Below, piece after piece: positions 25,809 to 33,693 of a stretch of DNA of 64,000 bases. The translations under genes were made by a program, and so were the position numbers. Within the stretch, counting starts at the first letter, position 1, and each line of letters opens with the position of its first letter. The stretch is from the NCBI RefSeq assembly GCF_002934545.1, contig NZ_PTJA01000014.1:1-64000 (forward strand). Direction: 5' to 3'. The stretch comes from Lacrimispora xylanisolvens. Lineage in GTDB: Bacteria > Bacillota > Clostridia > Lachnospirales > Lachnospiraceae. The notes under the pieces are model-generated. The model was not told the DNA's origin and did no database searches. It saw nothing but the letters and a program-made list of their open reading frames with translations.

Positions 25809-27638
25809 ATGGAATATTATGTAGAACTGAAACTGAGAAAAGATGCTCATAACGGAGGATTTTCCAATGGCCTGACCTTATGCGGAGGTGAATCCACAAG
25901 AGGACTGGAACTAATTTTCAAAGAGGATGACAGAATTGTTTATAAAAACAGTACCAATCAGTATGTAACACTGGATATAGTAAGGAATGACGATACCGTT
26001 GAGGTAAGCACTATATTTGAGAATAAAGGTACTGAAAGTACAACTTTGGAAATGCTCTCATCGTTTGCTCTGAAAGGAATAAAAGCGGATAAAATCCACA
26101 GACTCCAATCCTTTTGGAGTGGGGAAGGAAAGCTCAGGACAGAAACAATTGAGGAGCTGCACTTAGAGCCATCCTGGAACAGATGTGGTATGCGGGTTGA
26201 GAAATTTGGCAATTTAGGATCTATGCCAGTGCGGAAGTATTTTCCTTTTATCGCGCTGGAAAACAGTGAAACACAGGAGTTTACGGCGGTTCAGTTATAT
26301 ATCCCCTTCTCCTGGCAGATCGAGATTCTGTGCAAAGAGGATGAAACTCTGTCACTTGTGGGTGGTATTGCAGACAGGGACTTTGGACACTGGTTTAAGA
26401 ATATTGCACCGGGGGAAACCTTTACTGCCCCCAAAGCAGTCATTGCCAGGGGAAGTTCCCTTTATGAGGTGTGTGATAAACTGGTGAAGGCACAAAAGCC
26501 AGAGGTATCTGAACTGGATCAGGATATGGGTATCATGTTTAATGAATATTGTACTACCTGGGGGAACCCAAGCCTTGAAAACATCAGTAAAATCTGTAAT
26601 AAATTAAAGGATAAGGCGGTTAAGTACCTGGTAATTGATTCCGGCTGGTATGGTAAAAATGATGGCTGGTGGGAAAGCATCGGGGACTGGGATGTCAATT
26701 GTGAAAAGTTCCCTGGCGGCTTAAAAAAAGCTGCGGATTATATCAGAGAATGCGGAATGATACCAGGTCTCTGGTTTGAAGCGGAATCTGTGGGCAGACG
26801 GTCAAGACACTGGAACGATACGGAGCATTTACTGAAAAAAGATGGTGTAGTACTAACTGTGGGTGATAAACGCTTTTGGGATATGTCCGATCCCTGGGTT
26901 ATGGAGTATTTAAATAATGCGGTTATAAAAACCCTGAAAGAATGCGGATTTGGCTATATTAAAATTGATTATAACGATACCATCGGCATTGGCTGTGACG
27001 GTGCTGAAAGCCTTGGAGAAGGATTAAGACAGAAAGTCAGTGCAACCCAGGGATTCTTTAAAAAAATCAGAAGGGAGATTCCGGATATTGTAATTGAAAA
27101 CTGTTCCAGCGGGGGACACAGGCTGGAACCCTCCATGATGGAACTGGTATCCCAGGCAAGCTTTTCCGATGCCCATGAAACCACCGCCATACCGATTATT
27201 GCGGCAAATATGCATCGAGTAATAAAACCGTCCCAAAGTCAGATTTGGGCAGTTATGCGAAGCAGTGACAGTATTAACAGAATTTACTATTCCATGATCA
27301 GTACTTTTTTGGGCAGAATGTGCTTAAGCGGTGATATCTATGATCTTACTGCAAAACAGTGGGAAGTAATTGAGGCGGGAATGGAATTTTATAAAGAAGC
27401 AGCTGATATTATCAAATATGGAAAAACAATAAAATATGAAAATAGTACGAAAAGCTATAATAATCCCCAGGGAGAACAGCTTGTTATCCGGGAATTCTGC
27501 AATAAACAGTTAGTGATTGCCCATAGATTTGAGAATTCCAAAGAGATCAGCCTTGATTTCCTGCAGAATAAAATAATTATAAAAGAATATGGAGTCATAG
27601 ATGGTGATTTTACTGCTAAGGCATGGCTTATAGGATAA
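25809..27638 (+). CDS. GH36 family alpha-galactosidase
   Basis: A 609-residue cytoplasmic enzyme with an N-terminal beta-sandwich (to about 235) and a TIM barrel with GH36/GH-D motifs: FNEYCTTWGNPS, YLVIDSGWYG, GLWFEAESVG, nucleophile D387 in KIDYND and the NCSSGGHRLEPSM segment leading to acid/base D454 in FSDAHE. It is shorter than the about 720-residue classical raffinose-type GH36 and belongs to a shorter subgroup, so alpha-galactosidase is likely but another D-configured substrate is possible. It ends the island C operon; the gap to the GH95 gene is 11 bp. Confidence 0.87.
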   Translation: MEYYVELKLRKDAHNGGFSNGLTLCGGESTRGLELIFKEDDRIVYKNSTNQYVTLDIVRNDDTVEVSTIFENKGTESTTLEMLSSFALKGIKADKIHRLQSFWSGEGKLRTETIEELHLEPSWNRCGMRVEKFGNLGSMPVRKYFPFIALENSETQEFTAVQLYIPFSWQIEILCKEDETLSLVGGIADRDFGHWFKNIAPGETFTAPKAVIARGSSLYEVCDKLVKAQKPEVSELDQDMGIMFNEYCTTWGNPSLENISKICNKLKDKAVKYLVIDSGWYGKNDGWWESIGDWDVNCEKFPGGLKKAADYIRECGMIPGLWFEAESVGRRSRHWNDTEHLLKKDGVVLTVGDKRFWDMSDPWVMEYLNNAVIKTLKECGFGYIKIDYNDTIGIGCDGAESLGEGLRQKVSATQGFFKKIRREIPDIVIENCSSGGHRLEPSMMELVSQASFSDAHETTAIPIIAANMHRVIKPSQSQIWAVMRSSDSINRIYYSMISTFLGRMCLSGDIYDLTAKQWEVIEAGMEFYKEAADIIKYGKTIKYENSTKSYNNPQGEQLVIREFCNKQLVIAHRFENSKEISLDFLQNKIIIKEYGVIDGDFTAKAWLIG

Positions 27639-27653
27639 AAAACAAATTAGGGG

Positions 27654-27682
27654 TTGACAAATGTGGCAAATTGAACTAGTAT
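27654..27682 (+). promoter_or_regulatory. Promoter of the mgtA leader
   Basis: TTGACA (27654-27659), a 17-bp spacer and TAGTAT (27677-27682). It begins only 16 bp after the GH36 stop and drives the riboswitch leader. Transcription would start near 27690, more than 600 nt before the mgtA start codon. Confidence 0.75.
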
Positions 27683-27689
27683 TAAGACG

Positions 27690-27830
27690 AATATTCGGTA
27701 GGTGAGGCTACTACAGGGATACGGGCTGTTGCCGCGGAGTTGTGGAGACACAATGAGATGGTTTGAACAGGCTGCATCGACATTAAGGTGCAGCATAATA
27801 CAGTTACATTGCCCTGTAAAGCTAAAACTC
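27690..27830 (+). promoter_or_regulatory. M-box (ykoK) magnesium riboswitch aptamer
   Basis: The segment carries hallmark M-box blocks in order: GGTAGGTGAGGCTACTAC (27697-27714), the GCTGTTGCCGCGGAG region (27725-27739), ACAGGCTGC near 27767, ACATTAAGGTGCAGC near 27780-27794, CAGTTAC (27801-27807) and CCCTGTAAAGCTAAA near 27812-27826. In this family Mg2+ folds the aptamer and turns the downstream gene off. A Mg2+ ATPase gene lies downstream and an intrinsic terminator follows directly, which fits a transcription-attenuation switch. Edges are approximate. Confidence 0.9.
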
Positions 27831-27858
27831 ATACGAAAATATAAGAAAATGTAATTAC

Positions 27859-27900
27859 ATTCTCGTATATTCTTTCCGAATATGCGGGAATTTTTTATTT
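27859..27900 (+). terminator. Riboswitch-controlled terminator of the M-box
   Basis: ATTCTCGTATATTC (27859-27872) pairs with GAATATGCGGGAAT (27878-27891) over 14 bp with two G-U pairs, followed by TTTTT and more T. Upstream segments ATACGA (near 27831) and GAAAATGTAA (near 27845-27854) can instead pair with TTACATTCTCGTAT, giving a competing antiterminator in the low-Mg2+ state. Confidence 0.88.
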
Positions 27901-27931
27901 TAAACTCTAACAAAGAAAGGATGTGCCTGTT

Positions 27932-28018
27932 TTGGATAGTGGTAATTGTCACAGTTGTATGAAACGGATGATGGCAGTATATGATATCGGTGACAGGCAG
28001 TCTTTGCCTGTTACTTAG
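27932..28018 (+). CDS. Possible 28-residue leader peptide with a CxxC motif
   Basis: A short reading frame from TTG 27932 to TAG 28018, encoding a 28-residue peptide with the segment GNCHSCMKRMMAVYD. AAAGG lies 11 bp upstream of the TTG, so translation is uncertain. It is placed exactly between the M-box terminator and a second strong terminator. The CxxC pair could be chance, or part of a metal- or redox-related peptide. No family recognised. Confidence 0.25.
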   Translation: MDSGNCHSCMKRMMAVYDIGDRQSLPVT

Positions 28019-28044
28019 TTGTGCTGTTCAGCCAGATATTACGG

Positions 28045-28088
28045 CCATCATTCTCAAAAACACGTTTTTTGATAATGGTGGTTTTTTT
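28045..28088 (+). terminator. Second intrinsic terminator within the mgtA leader
   Basis: CCATCATTCTCAAAAA (28045-28060) pairs with TTTTTGATAATGGTGG (28066-28081) over 16 positions with one mismatch and one G-U pair, followed by seven T residues. It is as good as any gene-end terminator in the window, yet stands about 210 bp upstream of mgtA on the same strand. Confidence 0.88.
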
Positions 28089-28136
28089 GTGCCTATTTTT
28101 GGGTTATTTAATTATTTTGAAAGTGAGGTGAGGAGA

Positions 28137-28232
28137 ATGGATGCAGACGGAAGTAGCGGTGCGGCCCCCGGGAAGCGAAGCAGCAGGAGTGATTTGGAGG
28201 GAGACGTACACTTGTCTGCTCCAGGCTCCTGA
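28137..28232 (+). CDS. Possible 31-residue leader peptide upstream of mgtA
   Basis: ATG at 28137 is preceded by AGGTGAGGAG, one of the better ribosome sites in this region, and the frame ends at TGA 28232. The peptide is hydrophilic, rich in Ser, Gly, Asp and Ala, without hydrophobic segments. Its coding sequence is clearly more G+C-rich than the flanks and contains the 5' arms and inner part of a nested stem structure, so ribosome progress would alter RNA folding before mgtA. By analogy this resembles leader peptides such as MgtL before enterobacterial mgtA, but no sequence similarity is claimed. Confidence 0.4.
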   Translation: MDADGSSGAAPGKRSSRSDLEGDVHLSAPGS

Positions 28233-28292
28233 ACCCAATACGCTTCTCTTGGCTGCCATAATTTTTGAAATTACAAACTATAATTATGGAGG
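28172..28292 (+). promoter_or_regulatory. Nested stems and a hairpin over the mgtA ribosome site
   Basis: Four co-linear helices nest: GAAGCG 28172-28177 with CGCTTC 28241-28246, CAGGAG 28184-28189 with CTCCTG 28226-28231, GGAG 28196-28199 with CTCC 28219-28222, and AGAC 28202-28205 with GTCT 28214-28217. Directly after, CCATAATT (28256-28263) pairs perfectly with AATTATGG (28282-28289), which contains the first two G of the mgtA Shine-Dalgarno GGAGG (28288-28292). This suggests a structured RNA with translational control. The pairings are seen; function is inferred. Confidence 0.5.
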
Positions 28293-28300
28293 TAGAAACC

Positions 28301-31009
28301 ATGAAGAAGATTATTTTAAACAGAAAAAGGAATGGGAGGCTTTTGGCCGATCATTCCCGTTACAATGAAACAAAACAGAGACTGATTCAGGCTGCTGATG
28401 GAAATACAAAACAGGTATTGAACGCATTGGGAACCTTTGAGGACGGACTCACAGAGGAAATGGCAGAGGAATCCAGAGAAACCTATGGAAACAATGTGAT
28501 CACACATGGAAAGAAAGACTCCATATGGAAGCGGATCTGGGCTGCATTTGTCAATCCATTTACTTCAATCCTGTTCCTCCTGACTGTGGTCTCTGTATTT
28601 ACCGATATTATTTATGCAGAACCCCAGAATAAAAGCTATACAACCGTAATCATTATCACTACCATGGTAATGATTTCCGGGATTCTCCGCTTTGTTCAGG
28701 AAACAAGAAGCGGCAACGCTGCAGCCAAACTTTCTCAGATGATTCACACCACCACCTGTGTGGAGCGAAAGGAAGCCGGCCGGCAGGAGATCCCCTTAGA
28801 GGATGTGGTTGTGGGAGATATCTTACATCTCTCAGCAGGAGATATGGTGCCTGCAGATGTACGGATTCTCAGCTCCAAGGACTTATTTGTGAGTCAGTCA
28901 GCGCTGACTGGCGAAAGTGAGCCGGTGGAAAAGCTTGCAGTTAACCATGCAGATACCAAGGTGCTCACTGAGATTACGGACCTGGCGTTTATGGGAACCA
29001 ATGTAATCAGTGGGAGCGCAAAAGCGGTTGCAGTTGCGGTGGGAAATGATACCGTGCTTGGGACGGTTGCAAAGGAATTGACAGTGAAACCGCCGATGAC
29101 CGGTTTTGAACGGGGAGTGAATTCAGTCTCCTGGGTACTGATCCGTTTCATGCTTATTATGGTGCCAATTGTACTTTTTATTAATGGTTTTACCAAAGGT
29201 GACTGGCTGGATGCCACACTTTTTGCCATCTCCATAGCAGTGGGTCTGACCCCTGAGATGCTGCCCATGATTGTAACCACATCACTTGCCCGCGGAGCGG
29301 TTGCCATGAGCAGAAAAAAGGTGATTATTAAAAACTTAAACGCGATACAGAACTTAGGCTCCATAGACATCCTCTGCACGGATAAAACCGGAACACTGAC
29401 TCAGGATAAGGTGGTTTTGGAATATCATCTTGATATCCATGGAAATGAAGATGACAGAGTTCTCCGTCATGCATTCTTAAACAGCTATTATCAGACGGGG
29501 CTTAAAAATCTGATTGATCTGGCAATTATTTCAAAGAACCGGGAGCTTGAGAACAGCCATCTTGAGACTGGATATACAAAGGTGGATGAGATTCCCTTTG
29601 ATTTCAACCGCCGCCGTATGAGTGTCGTGGTATCGGATTTAAACGGTAAGACTCAGCTGATCACAAAAGGAGCTGTAGAAGAAATGCTCAAATGCTGCTC
29701 CTTTGCAGAATATAATGGTAATGTTGAGCCGCTTACAGAAGAGATCCGTGAATTTATTTTATCCAAATCCAATGAGCTCAATGCCGATGGAATGCGTGTA
29801 ATAGCAGTGGCTCACAAGACAAATCCGGCACCGGAAGGTCAGTTTTCTGTCTCCGATGAGACGGATATGGTACTGATCGGATATCTGGCTTTTTTAGATC
29901 CGCCCAAAGAAACCACTGCCCAGGCAATCAAAGCGCTTTATGAGCATGGTGTGGATGTGAAAATACTGACTGGTGATAATGAGAAGGTTACCTGCTGTAT
30001 CTGCAGACAGGTGGGACTTCCGGTCAATGAGCTTCTTCTTGGCTCTGAGATTGATGAACTTGATGACAAAACGCTGGCAGAAAAAGCGGAGAGTATAACC
30101 GTTTTTGCTAAATTATCTCCAGCCCAGAAAGCAAGAGTGGTAAGAGTTCTCAGAGAACATGGCCATATGGTAGGATACATGGGGGATGGAATTAATGACG
30201 CTTCCGCCATGAAAGCATCGGATGTGGGCATCTCAGTTGATACTGCAGTGGATATCGCCAAAGAATCGGCAGATGTAATTCTTCTTGATAAGGATTTAAT
30301 GGTTCTGGAATCGGGAATTATAGAAGGCAGAAAGACCTATGCCAATATGATAAAATATATAAAGATGACGGCTTCATCCAACTTTGGAAATATGTTTTCC
30401 GTGCTGGCAGCCAGTGCATTCCTTCCCTTTCTTCCTATGGCATCCATTCATCTGATTTTATTGAATCTGATTTATGATGTTTCCTGCACGGCGATTCCGT
30501 GGGATAATGTTGACAGAGAATATCTGTTAAAGCCAAGAAAATGGGATGCATCGTCTGTGGGACGTTTTATGGTCTGGTTAGGACCTGCCAGTTCTGTTTT
30601 TGACATAGCCACTTATTTACTGATGTATTTTGTCATCTGCCCGGCAGTATGCGGCGGGCTAATGTTCCATCAGATTACGGATCCGGCAATGCAGGCTCTC
30701 TTTATCGCAACGTTTCAGGCGGGATGGTTTATCGAATCCATGTGGAGCCAGTCATTGGTCATTCATATGATCAGAACACCTAAAATACCATTTATTCAGA
30801 GCTGGGCTTCCAGACAGGTGGTATGCCTTTCCTTTGCAGGGATTGCAGTTCTTACCATGATCCCATTTACTCCTGTGGCACAGGCATTAAAACTGGCAAG
30901 GCTGCCCGCAATCTATTTCGCCTGGCTGGCACTGATTGTAGTCTGCTATATGGTGCTTGCCACTGTTTTAAAAACAGTCTATATAAAACGGTATGGAGAA
31001 TTGCTATAA
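28301..31009 (+). CDS. mgtA: Magnesium-translocating P-type ATPase (P3B)
   Basis: A 902-residue inner-membrane ATPase that imports Mg2+. Seen: actuator motif TGES at 203-206, the membrane motif GLTPEMLP at 315-322, phosphorylation site D361 in CTDKTGTLT, nucleotide-domain and hinge motifs (ILTGDNEKV and [12 protein letters not shown]), and a C-terminal set of helices with the [15 protein letters not shown] segment characteristic of MgtA/MgtB. The start at 28301 is set by TGGAGGT 8 bp upstream; an in-frame ATG at 28265 lies within the hairpin that covers this site. The M-box upstream supports the Mg2+ assignment independently. No MgtC or CorA gene is adjacent. Confidence 0.95.
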   Translation: MKKIILNRKRNGRLLADHSRYNETKQRLIQAADGNTKQVLNALGTFEDGLTEEMAEESRETYGNNVITHGKKDSIWKRIWAAFVNPFTSILFLLTVVSVFTDIIYAEPQNKSYTTVIIITTMVMISGILRFVQETRSGNAAAKLSQMIHTTTCVERKEAGRQEIPLEDVVVGDILHLSAGDMVPADVRILSSKDLFVSQSALTGESEPVEKLAVNHADTKVLTEITDLAFMGTNVISGSAKAVAVAVGNDTVLGTVAKELTVKPPMTGFERGVNSVSWVLIRFMLIMVPIVLFINGFTKGDWLDATLFAISIAVGLTPEMLPMIVTTSLARGAVAMSRKKVIIKNLNAIQNLGSIDILCTDKTGTLTQDKVVLEYHLDIHGNEDDRVLRHAFLNSYYQTGLKNLIDLAIISKNRELENSHLETGYTKVDEIPFDFNRRRMSVVVSDLNGKTQLITKGAVEEMLKCCSFAEYNGNVEPLTEEIREFILSKSNELNADGMRVIAVAHKTNPAPEGQFSVSDETDMVLIGYLAFLDPPKETTAQAIKALYEHGVDVKILTGDNEKVTCCICRQVGLPVNELLLGSEIDELDDKTLAEKAESITVFAKLSPAQKARVVRVLREHGHMVGYMGDGINDASAMKASDVGISVDTAVDIAKESADVILLDKDLMVLESGIIEGRKTYANMIKYIKMTASSNFGNMFSVLAASAFLPFLPMASIHLILLNLIYDVSCTAIPWDNVDREYLLKPRKWDASSVGRFMVWLGPASSVFDIATYLLMYFVICPAVCGGLMFHQITDPAMQALFIATFQAGWFIESMWSQSLVIHMIRTPKIPFIQSWASRQVVCLSFAGIAVLTMIPFTPVAQALKLARLPAIYFAWLALIVVCYMVLATVLKTVYIKRYGELL

Positions 31010-31092
31010 AAAAATAAGAAAAGAAACCAGATTATATGATATACTGATCTCATCAAATATGATGACTGCATGATATAGAAAGGGAGATCCAA

Positions 31093-31401
31093 ATGAAAAT
31101 CATTATGTATGGGACAGAAATCTGTCCGGATTGTGTAGCAGCAAAGGCTCAGCTGGGAGAACTTACCTCAGTTGAGCTGGATTACAGGAATATTACAGGA
31201 AATACTGCGACTTTAAAAGAATTTCTCCGCTACCGGGATCATGATGAGATGTTTCAACCGGTTAAGGAAGAGGGCAGAATCGGAATTCCTTTCTTTATTC
31301 TGGAAGATGGAACCCAGACCTTTGATATCGCTGATTTTATGGATGATGTCAAATCCCAATCAGTTCCAAATGCCTGTTCCATTGACGGAAAAGGGTGCTG
31401 A
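31093..31401 (+). CDS. Glutaredoxin-like thiol protein
   Basis: A 102-residue cytoplasmic protein with a thioredoxin-fold start KIIMYGTEICPDCVAAK, giving the redox pair CPDC at positions 11-14, and a cis-Pro region GRIGIPFFILEDG. Two further Cys lie near the C-terminus (NACSIDGKGC). Clostridial glutaredoxin-like proteins of this type are short and often sit beside flavoproteins; here a flavin reductase-like gene follows after 26 bp. Likely role is thiol-disulfide exchange or reduction of a partner; the partner is not known. GGGAG precedes the ATG. Confidence 0.8.
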   Translation: MKIIMYGTEICPDCVAAKAQLGELTSVELDYRNITGNTATLKEFLRYRDHDEMFQPVKEEGRIGIPFFILEDGTQTFDIADFMDDVKSQSVPNACSIDGKGC

Positions 31402-31427
31402 ATAACAATTATATCAGGAGGTAATTT

Positions 31428-31937
31428 ATGAACACGTTTCAAACCATTACTGCAAAAGAGTTTGATTACAATCCATTTCACTTAATTGGGGATGAATGGA
31501 TGCTGATTACTGCTGAAAAAGACGGGAAGGTAAATACCATGACGGCTTCCTGGGGCGGACTTGGGATTTTATGGAACAGAAGTGTTGCCTATGCGGTCAT
31601 CAGACAGAGCCGTTTTACGAAAGAATTTGTTGATGGTGCAGATCATTTTTCCCTCTCGTTTCTGGATCATAAGTCATATGCAAAAGAGCTGGGGTATTTA
31701 GGCAGCGTATCAGGAAGAGACGAAGATAAGATAAAAAAGACCGGAGTAACAGTAAATCATGAAGACGGTGTGCCTTTTATTGATGAAGCGTCCAAAGTTT
31801 TAATCTGTGAGAAACTCTTTGTAACAGACATGAAGCCGGAGAACTTTATCATTCCAGAAATAGACACCAAATTTTATGGAGATAAAGATTACCATCATCT
31901 GTATATTGGAGGCATCACAAAGATACTGACCAGATAA
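31428..31937 (+). CDS. Flavin reductase-like FMN-binding protein (second copy)
   Basis: A 169-residue split-barrel flavoprotein. TASWGGLGILWNRSVAYAVIRQSRFT spans the FMN-binding strand and loop, and HHLYIGGITKILTR ends the protein. It is only distantly similar to the 347-883 product but belongs to the same superfamily. AGGAGGT lies 6-7 bp before the ATG. It probably works with the glutaredoxin-like protein immediately upstream, and like the first copy it is followed after about 70 bp by a tiny hydrophilic gene. Confidence 0.82.
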   Translation: MNTFQTITAKEFDYNPFHLIGDEWMLITAEKDGKVNTMTASWGGLGILWNRSVAYAVIRQSRFTKEFVDGADHFSLSFLDHKSYAKELGYLGSVSGRDEDKIKKTGVTVNHEDGVPFIDEASKVLICEKLFVTDMKPENFIIPEIDTKFYGDKDYHHLYIGGITKILTR

Positions 31938-32006
31938 ATCACCGGCAGGCATACATAGGATTCCGAAAATGACACATCCTAATTAAAAAATGAAAGGAGC
32001 CTGTTT

Positions 32007-32141
32007 ATGCCAAAAGACAGTCAGCCGGATAATAAGGAAGCAAGAATGGAAAAATGCAATGGTCAGACGCCTCTTACAAGAGAGAATCAGAATAAGAATA
32101 AAAATGCCAAGCGTAAGTCCATTAAGCACAATGATGTTTAG
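32007..32141 (+). CDS. Tiny hydrophilic Lys/Asn-rich protein (44 aa)
   Basis: Encodes 44 residues rich in Lys, Asn, Arg and Gln with one Cys and no hydrophobic segment; family not recognised. AAAGGAG lies 8 bp before the ATG and a terminator begins 6 bp after the TAG, so it looks like a bona fide gene end. It parallels the 70-residue gene at 947, which also follows a flavin reductase-like gene and also ends at a terminator. Confidence 0.6.
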   Translation: MPKDSQPDNKEARMEKCNGQTPLTRENQNKNKNAKRKSIKHNDV

Positions 32142-32147
32142 TAAGCA

Positions 32148-32179
32148 AGCCCCGGAGCTCACACCTCTGGGGCTTTTGT
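32148..32179 (+). terminator. Intrinsic terminator after the 44-aa gene
   Basis: AGCCCCGGAG pairs with CTCTGGGGCT over 10 bp with one G-U pair, followed by TTTTGTT. Confidence 0.8.
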
Positions 32180-32261
32180 TGTGGCATGACTGAATATTTA
32201 TCACAAATTTACGTGTTTAAGCATACCATAAATGAGACTGTCGATGTAAGAGGTTTTTAAG

Positions 32262-32708
32262 TTGAAAAAGCTTGATTCTCAAAAGGTATTTGTACAATAT
32301 CGGGATATAATGGAACCATACGGGCCTGTTAAGGGAAGATTATATACGATAACGCATTCAGATATAACCGCAGAACTGTTTGTGTTTGTAGCCCCTGAGT
32401 ATGCAGCGGATCAATTTACCAAAATGCATGACGAGGTGAAAATTGCCTGGGAATTATATAATGAAGGATTTGCTTTAATTGGTTCTGTGATTGTTGATGG
32501 GGAGGGTGTCACTGGAGATCCAGCCATAAGAAATAAGATATTCTATAACGAAATGCCCACTGCACTTCAGGCATTACGCCAGGCTGACAGATTTTTGTTT
32601 GAGAAAGAACCTGATCTGGATCATACCCCAGTGTATATTCAATTTATCTCAGACAATCCTGAATATAACAAAACATATGATTTTGGAGTTATTGGTATGT
32701 ATCAGTAA
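32262..32708 (+). CDS. Staygreen-domain protein
   Basis: A 148-residue soluble protein with features of the staygreen (SGR) family: YTITHSDITAELFVFVAPEY near residues 29-48 and an acidic, Trp/Tyr-containing middle region. In plants SGR removes Mg2+ from chlorophyll a; bacterial and clostridial homologues exist in non-photosynthetic species, where the role is unknown. The start is a TTG with AAGAGGT 7 bp upstream. It stands alone between two terminators, three genes after mgtA; any link to Mg2+ is speculation. Confidence 0.75.
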   Translation: MKKLDSQKVFVQYRDIMEPYGPVKGRLYTITHSDITAELFVFVAPEYAADQFTKMHDEVKIAWELYNEGFALIGSVIVDGEGVTGDPAIRNKIFYNEMPTALQALRQADRFLFEKEPDLDHTPVYIQFISDNPEYNKTYDFGVIGMYQ

Positions 32709-32744
32709 AATTCAGCTGTGATGTTTGATCAATCGGCTAAAATC

Positions 32745-32785
32745 GGGGCTGTCGCACTAAGTAATCTAGTGCGACAGCCCCTTTC
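32745..32785. terminator. Perfect 15-bp hairpin, probable bidirectional terminator
   Basis: GGGGCTGTCGCACTA (32745-32759) and TAGTGCGACAGCCCC (32767-32781) pair perfectly around a 7-nt loop, followed by TTTCTT on the plus strand. It lies between convergent genes (staygreen plus, unknown protein minus). The stem is much more G+C-rich than its surroundings. Confidence 0.85.
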
Positions 32786-32808
32786 TTAAACACCCTCTGG
32801 GTTAATAG

Positions 32809-33576
32809 TTATTTTTCTACTTTTATATTATCCAAAATAAATGATTTATCTTCATTGATTACAACATCAGCTTTTATGGTCCCAATATATTGTGGTGTAA
32901 CAATATTAGTGAAATAAGCTTCCATTCCTAAAGTTATATTTATTCCACTGTCAAAAGAAAATGATACATTGTTACCATAAGAAATTTTTTCAAAATTCCA
33001 ATTCGAATCTTTAAAGTTTTTAAGATCAATGTCATATAAATCTTTATTATTGATAATTATATCTAAAACATTGTCACTCTGTAATTTGTAGTTAATTGCT
33101 TCATTTAATTGTTTTTTATAATTATCCGCCGAAAAATTCATAATATTTAAAAAATTCTTAGAGTCCTGGTAAAAACCATATAAATCTTCAATATACACCT
33201 CAGATCCAGATTCAGTATTGAAAGAGCATAATATGATTTCCTGTTGACCAATTTGAACTATTTTTAATTTAGGAAGAACAAACATTGGTGTCATATATTT
33301 TATGTCATATTTTTTTAACTCATTTCCATATCTTACTATGATACCTTTATAATTATCAGTATTATCATTTATGCCATATACATAAAAATTCTTTTCTGGA
33401 ATTTCAGCTAATAAAGGATATTTAGATTTTTTAAATGTATCTTCATTTGTAATATTCTTATCTAATTTGTCAAAACTTAACTCTTTATTGGCTTGATGTT
33501 TGTTTAAATATAATATGACTAATCCAGCTAATATAACTGCTATTCCAAAATAAATATACTTTCTTTTAACGTTCAT
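32809..33576 (-). CDS. Membrane-anchored protein of unknown function
   Basis: A 255-residue product. Basic N-terminus MNVKRKY, one transmembrane segment at about 8-24 (YFGIAVILAGLVILYL), then a hydrophilic domain of about 230 residues that would lie outside the membrane. No Cys follows the helix, so it is an anchored protein rather than a lipoprotein. The exodomain is rich in Asn, Asp, Lys, Ile and Tyr and I recognise no family. Codon choice is much more A+T-rich than in neighbouring genes, which suggests recent acquisition together with the SleB-like gene upstream on the same strand. It has a clear ribosome site (AGGAGGGG) and promoter. Confidence 0.7.
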   Translation of the reverse strand: MNVKRKYIYFGIAVILAGLVILYLNKHQANKELSFDKLDKNITNEDTFKKSKYPLLAEIPEKNFYVYGINDNTDNYKGIIVRYGNELKKYDIKYMTPMFVLPKLKIVQIGQQEIILCSFNTESGSEVYIEDLYGFYQDSKNFLNIMNFSADNYKKQLNEAINYKLQSDNVLDIIINNKDLYDIDLKNFKDSNWNFEKISYGNNVSFSFDSGINITLGMEAYFTNIVTPQYIGTIKADVVINEDKSFILDNIKVEK

Positions 33577-33608
33577 ACTTAATTCCCCTCCTAGATAATT
33601 TAACTACT

Positions 33609-33637
33609 ATAATAGTTTATGCACAAAATTTTGTCAA
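33609..33637 (-). promoter_or_regulatory. Promoter of the minus-strand membrane-anchored protein
   Basis: On the minus strand TTGACA (33637-33632), a 17-bp spacer and TATTAT (33614-33609), followed about 20 nt later by AGGAGGGG and the ATG at 33576. Confidence 0.8.
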
Positions 33638-33693
33638 CTTGTTGAAACTAATGCTTTATTAACATATGATTGCAACTATTGTTTTATTAACAG

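Noticed and set aside
27921-27962. A 13-codon hydrophobic frame starting at ATG 27921
   Set aside because: The AAAGG directly abuts the ATG, leaving no workable spacing; the overlapping TTG frame at 27932 is the slightly better candidate.
27981-28136. An 83-codon frame reading through the second mgtA leader terminator
   Set aside because: Its upstream half lacks a ribosome site and crosses the terminator hairpin; only the last 31 codons, from the ATG with a strong ribosome site at 28137, are plausible.
28894-29379. A 161-codon minus-strand frame inside mgtA
   Set aside because: Antisense shadow of a highly conserved ATPase gene; no ribosome site or independent gene context.
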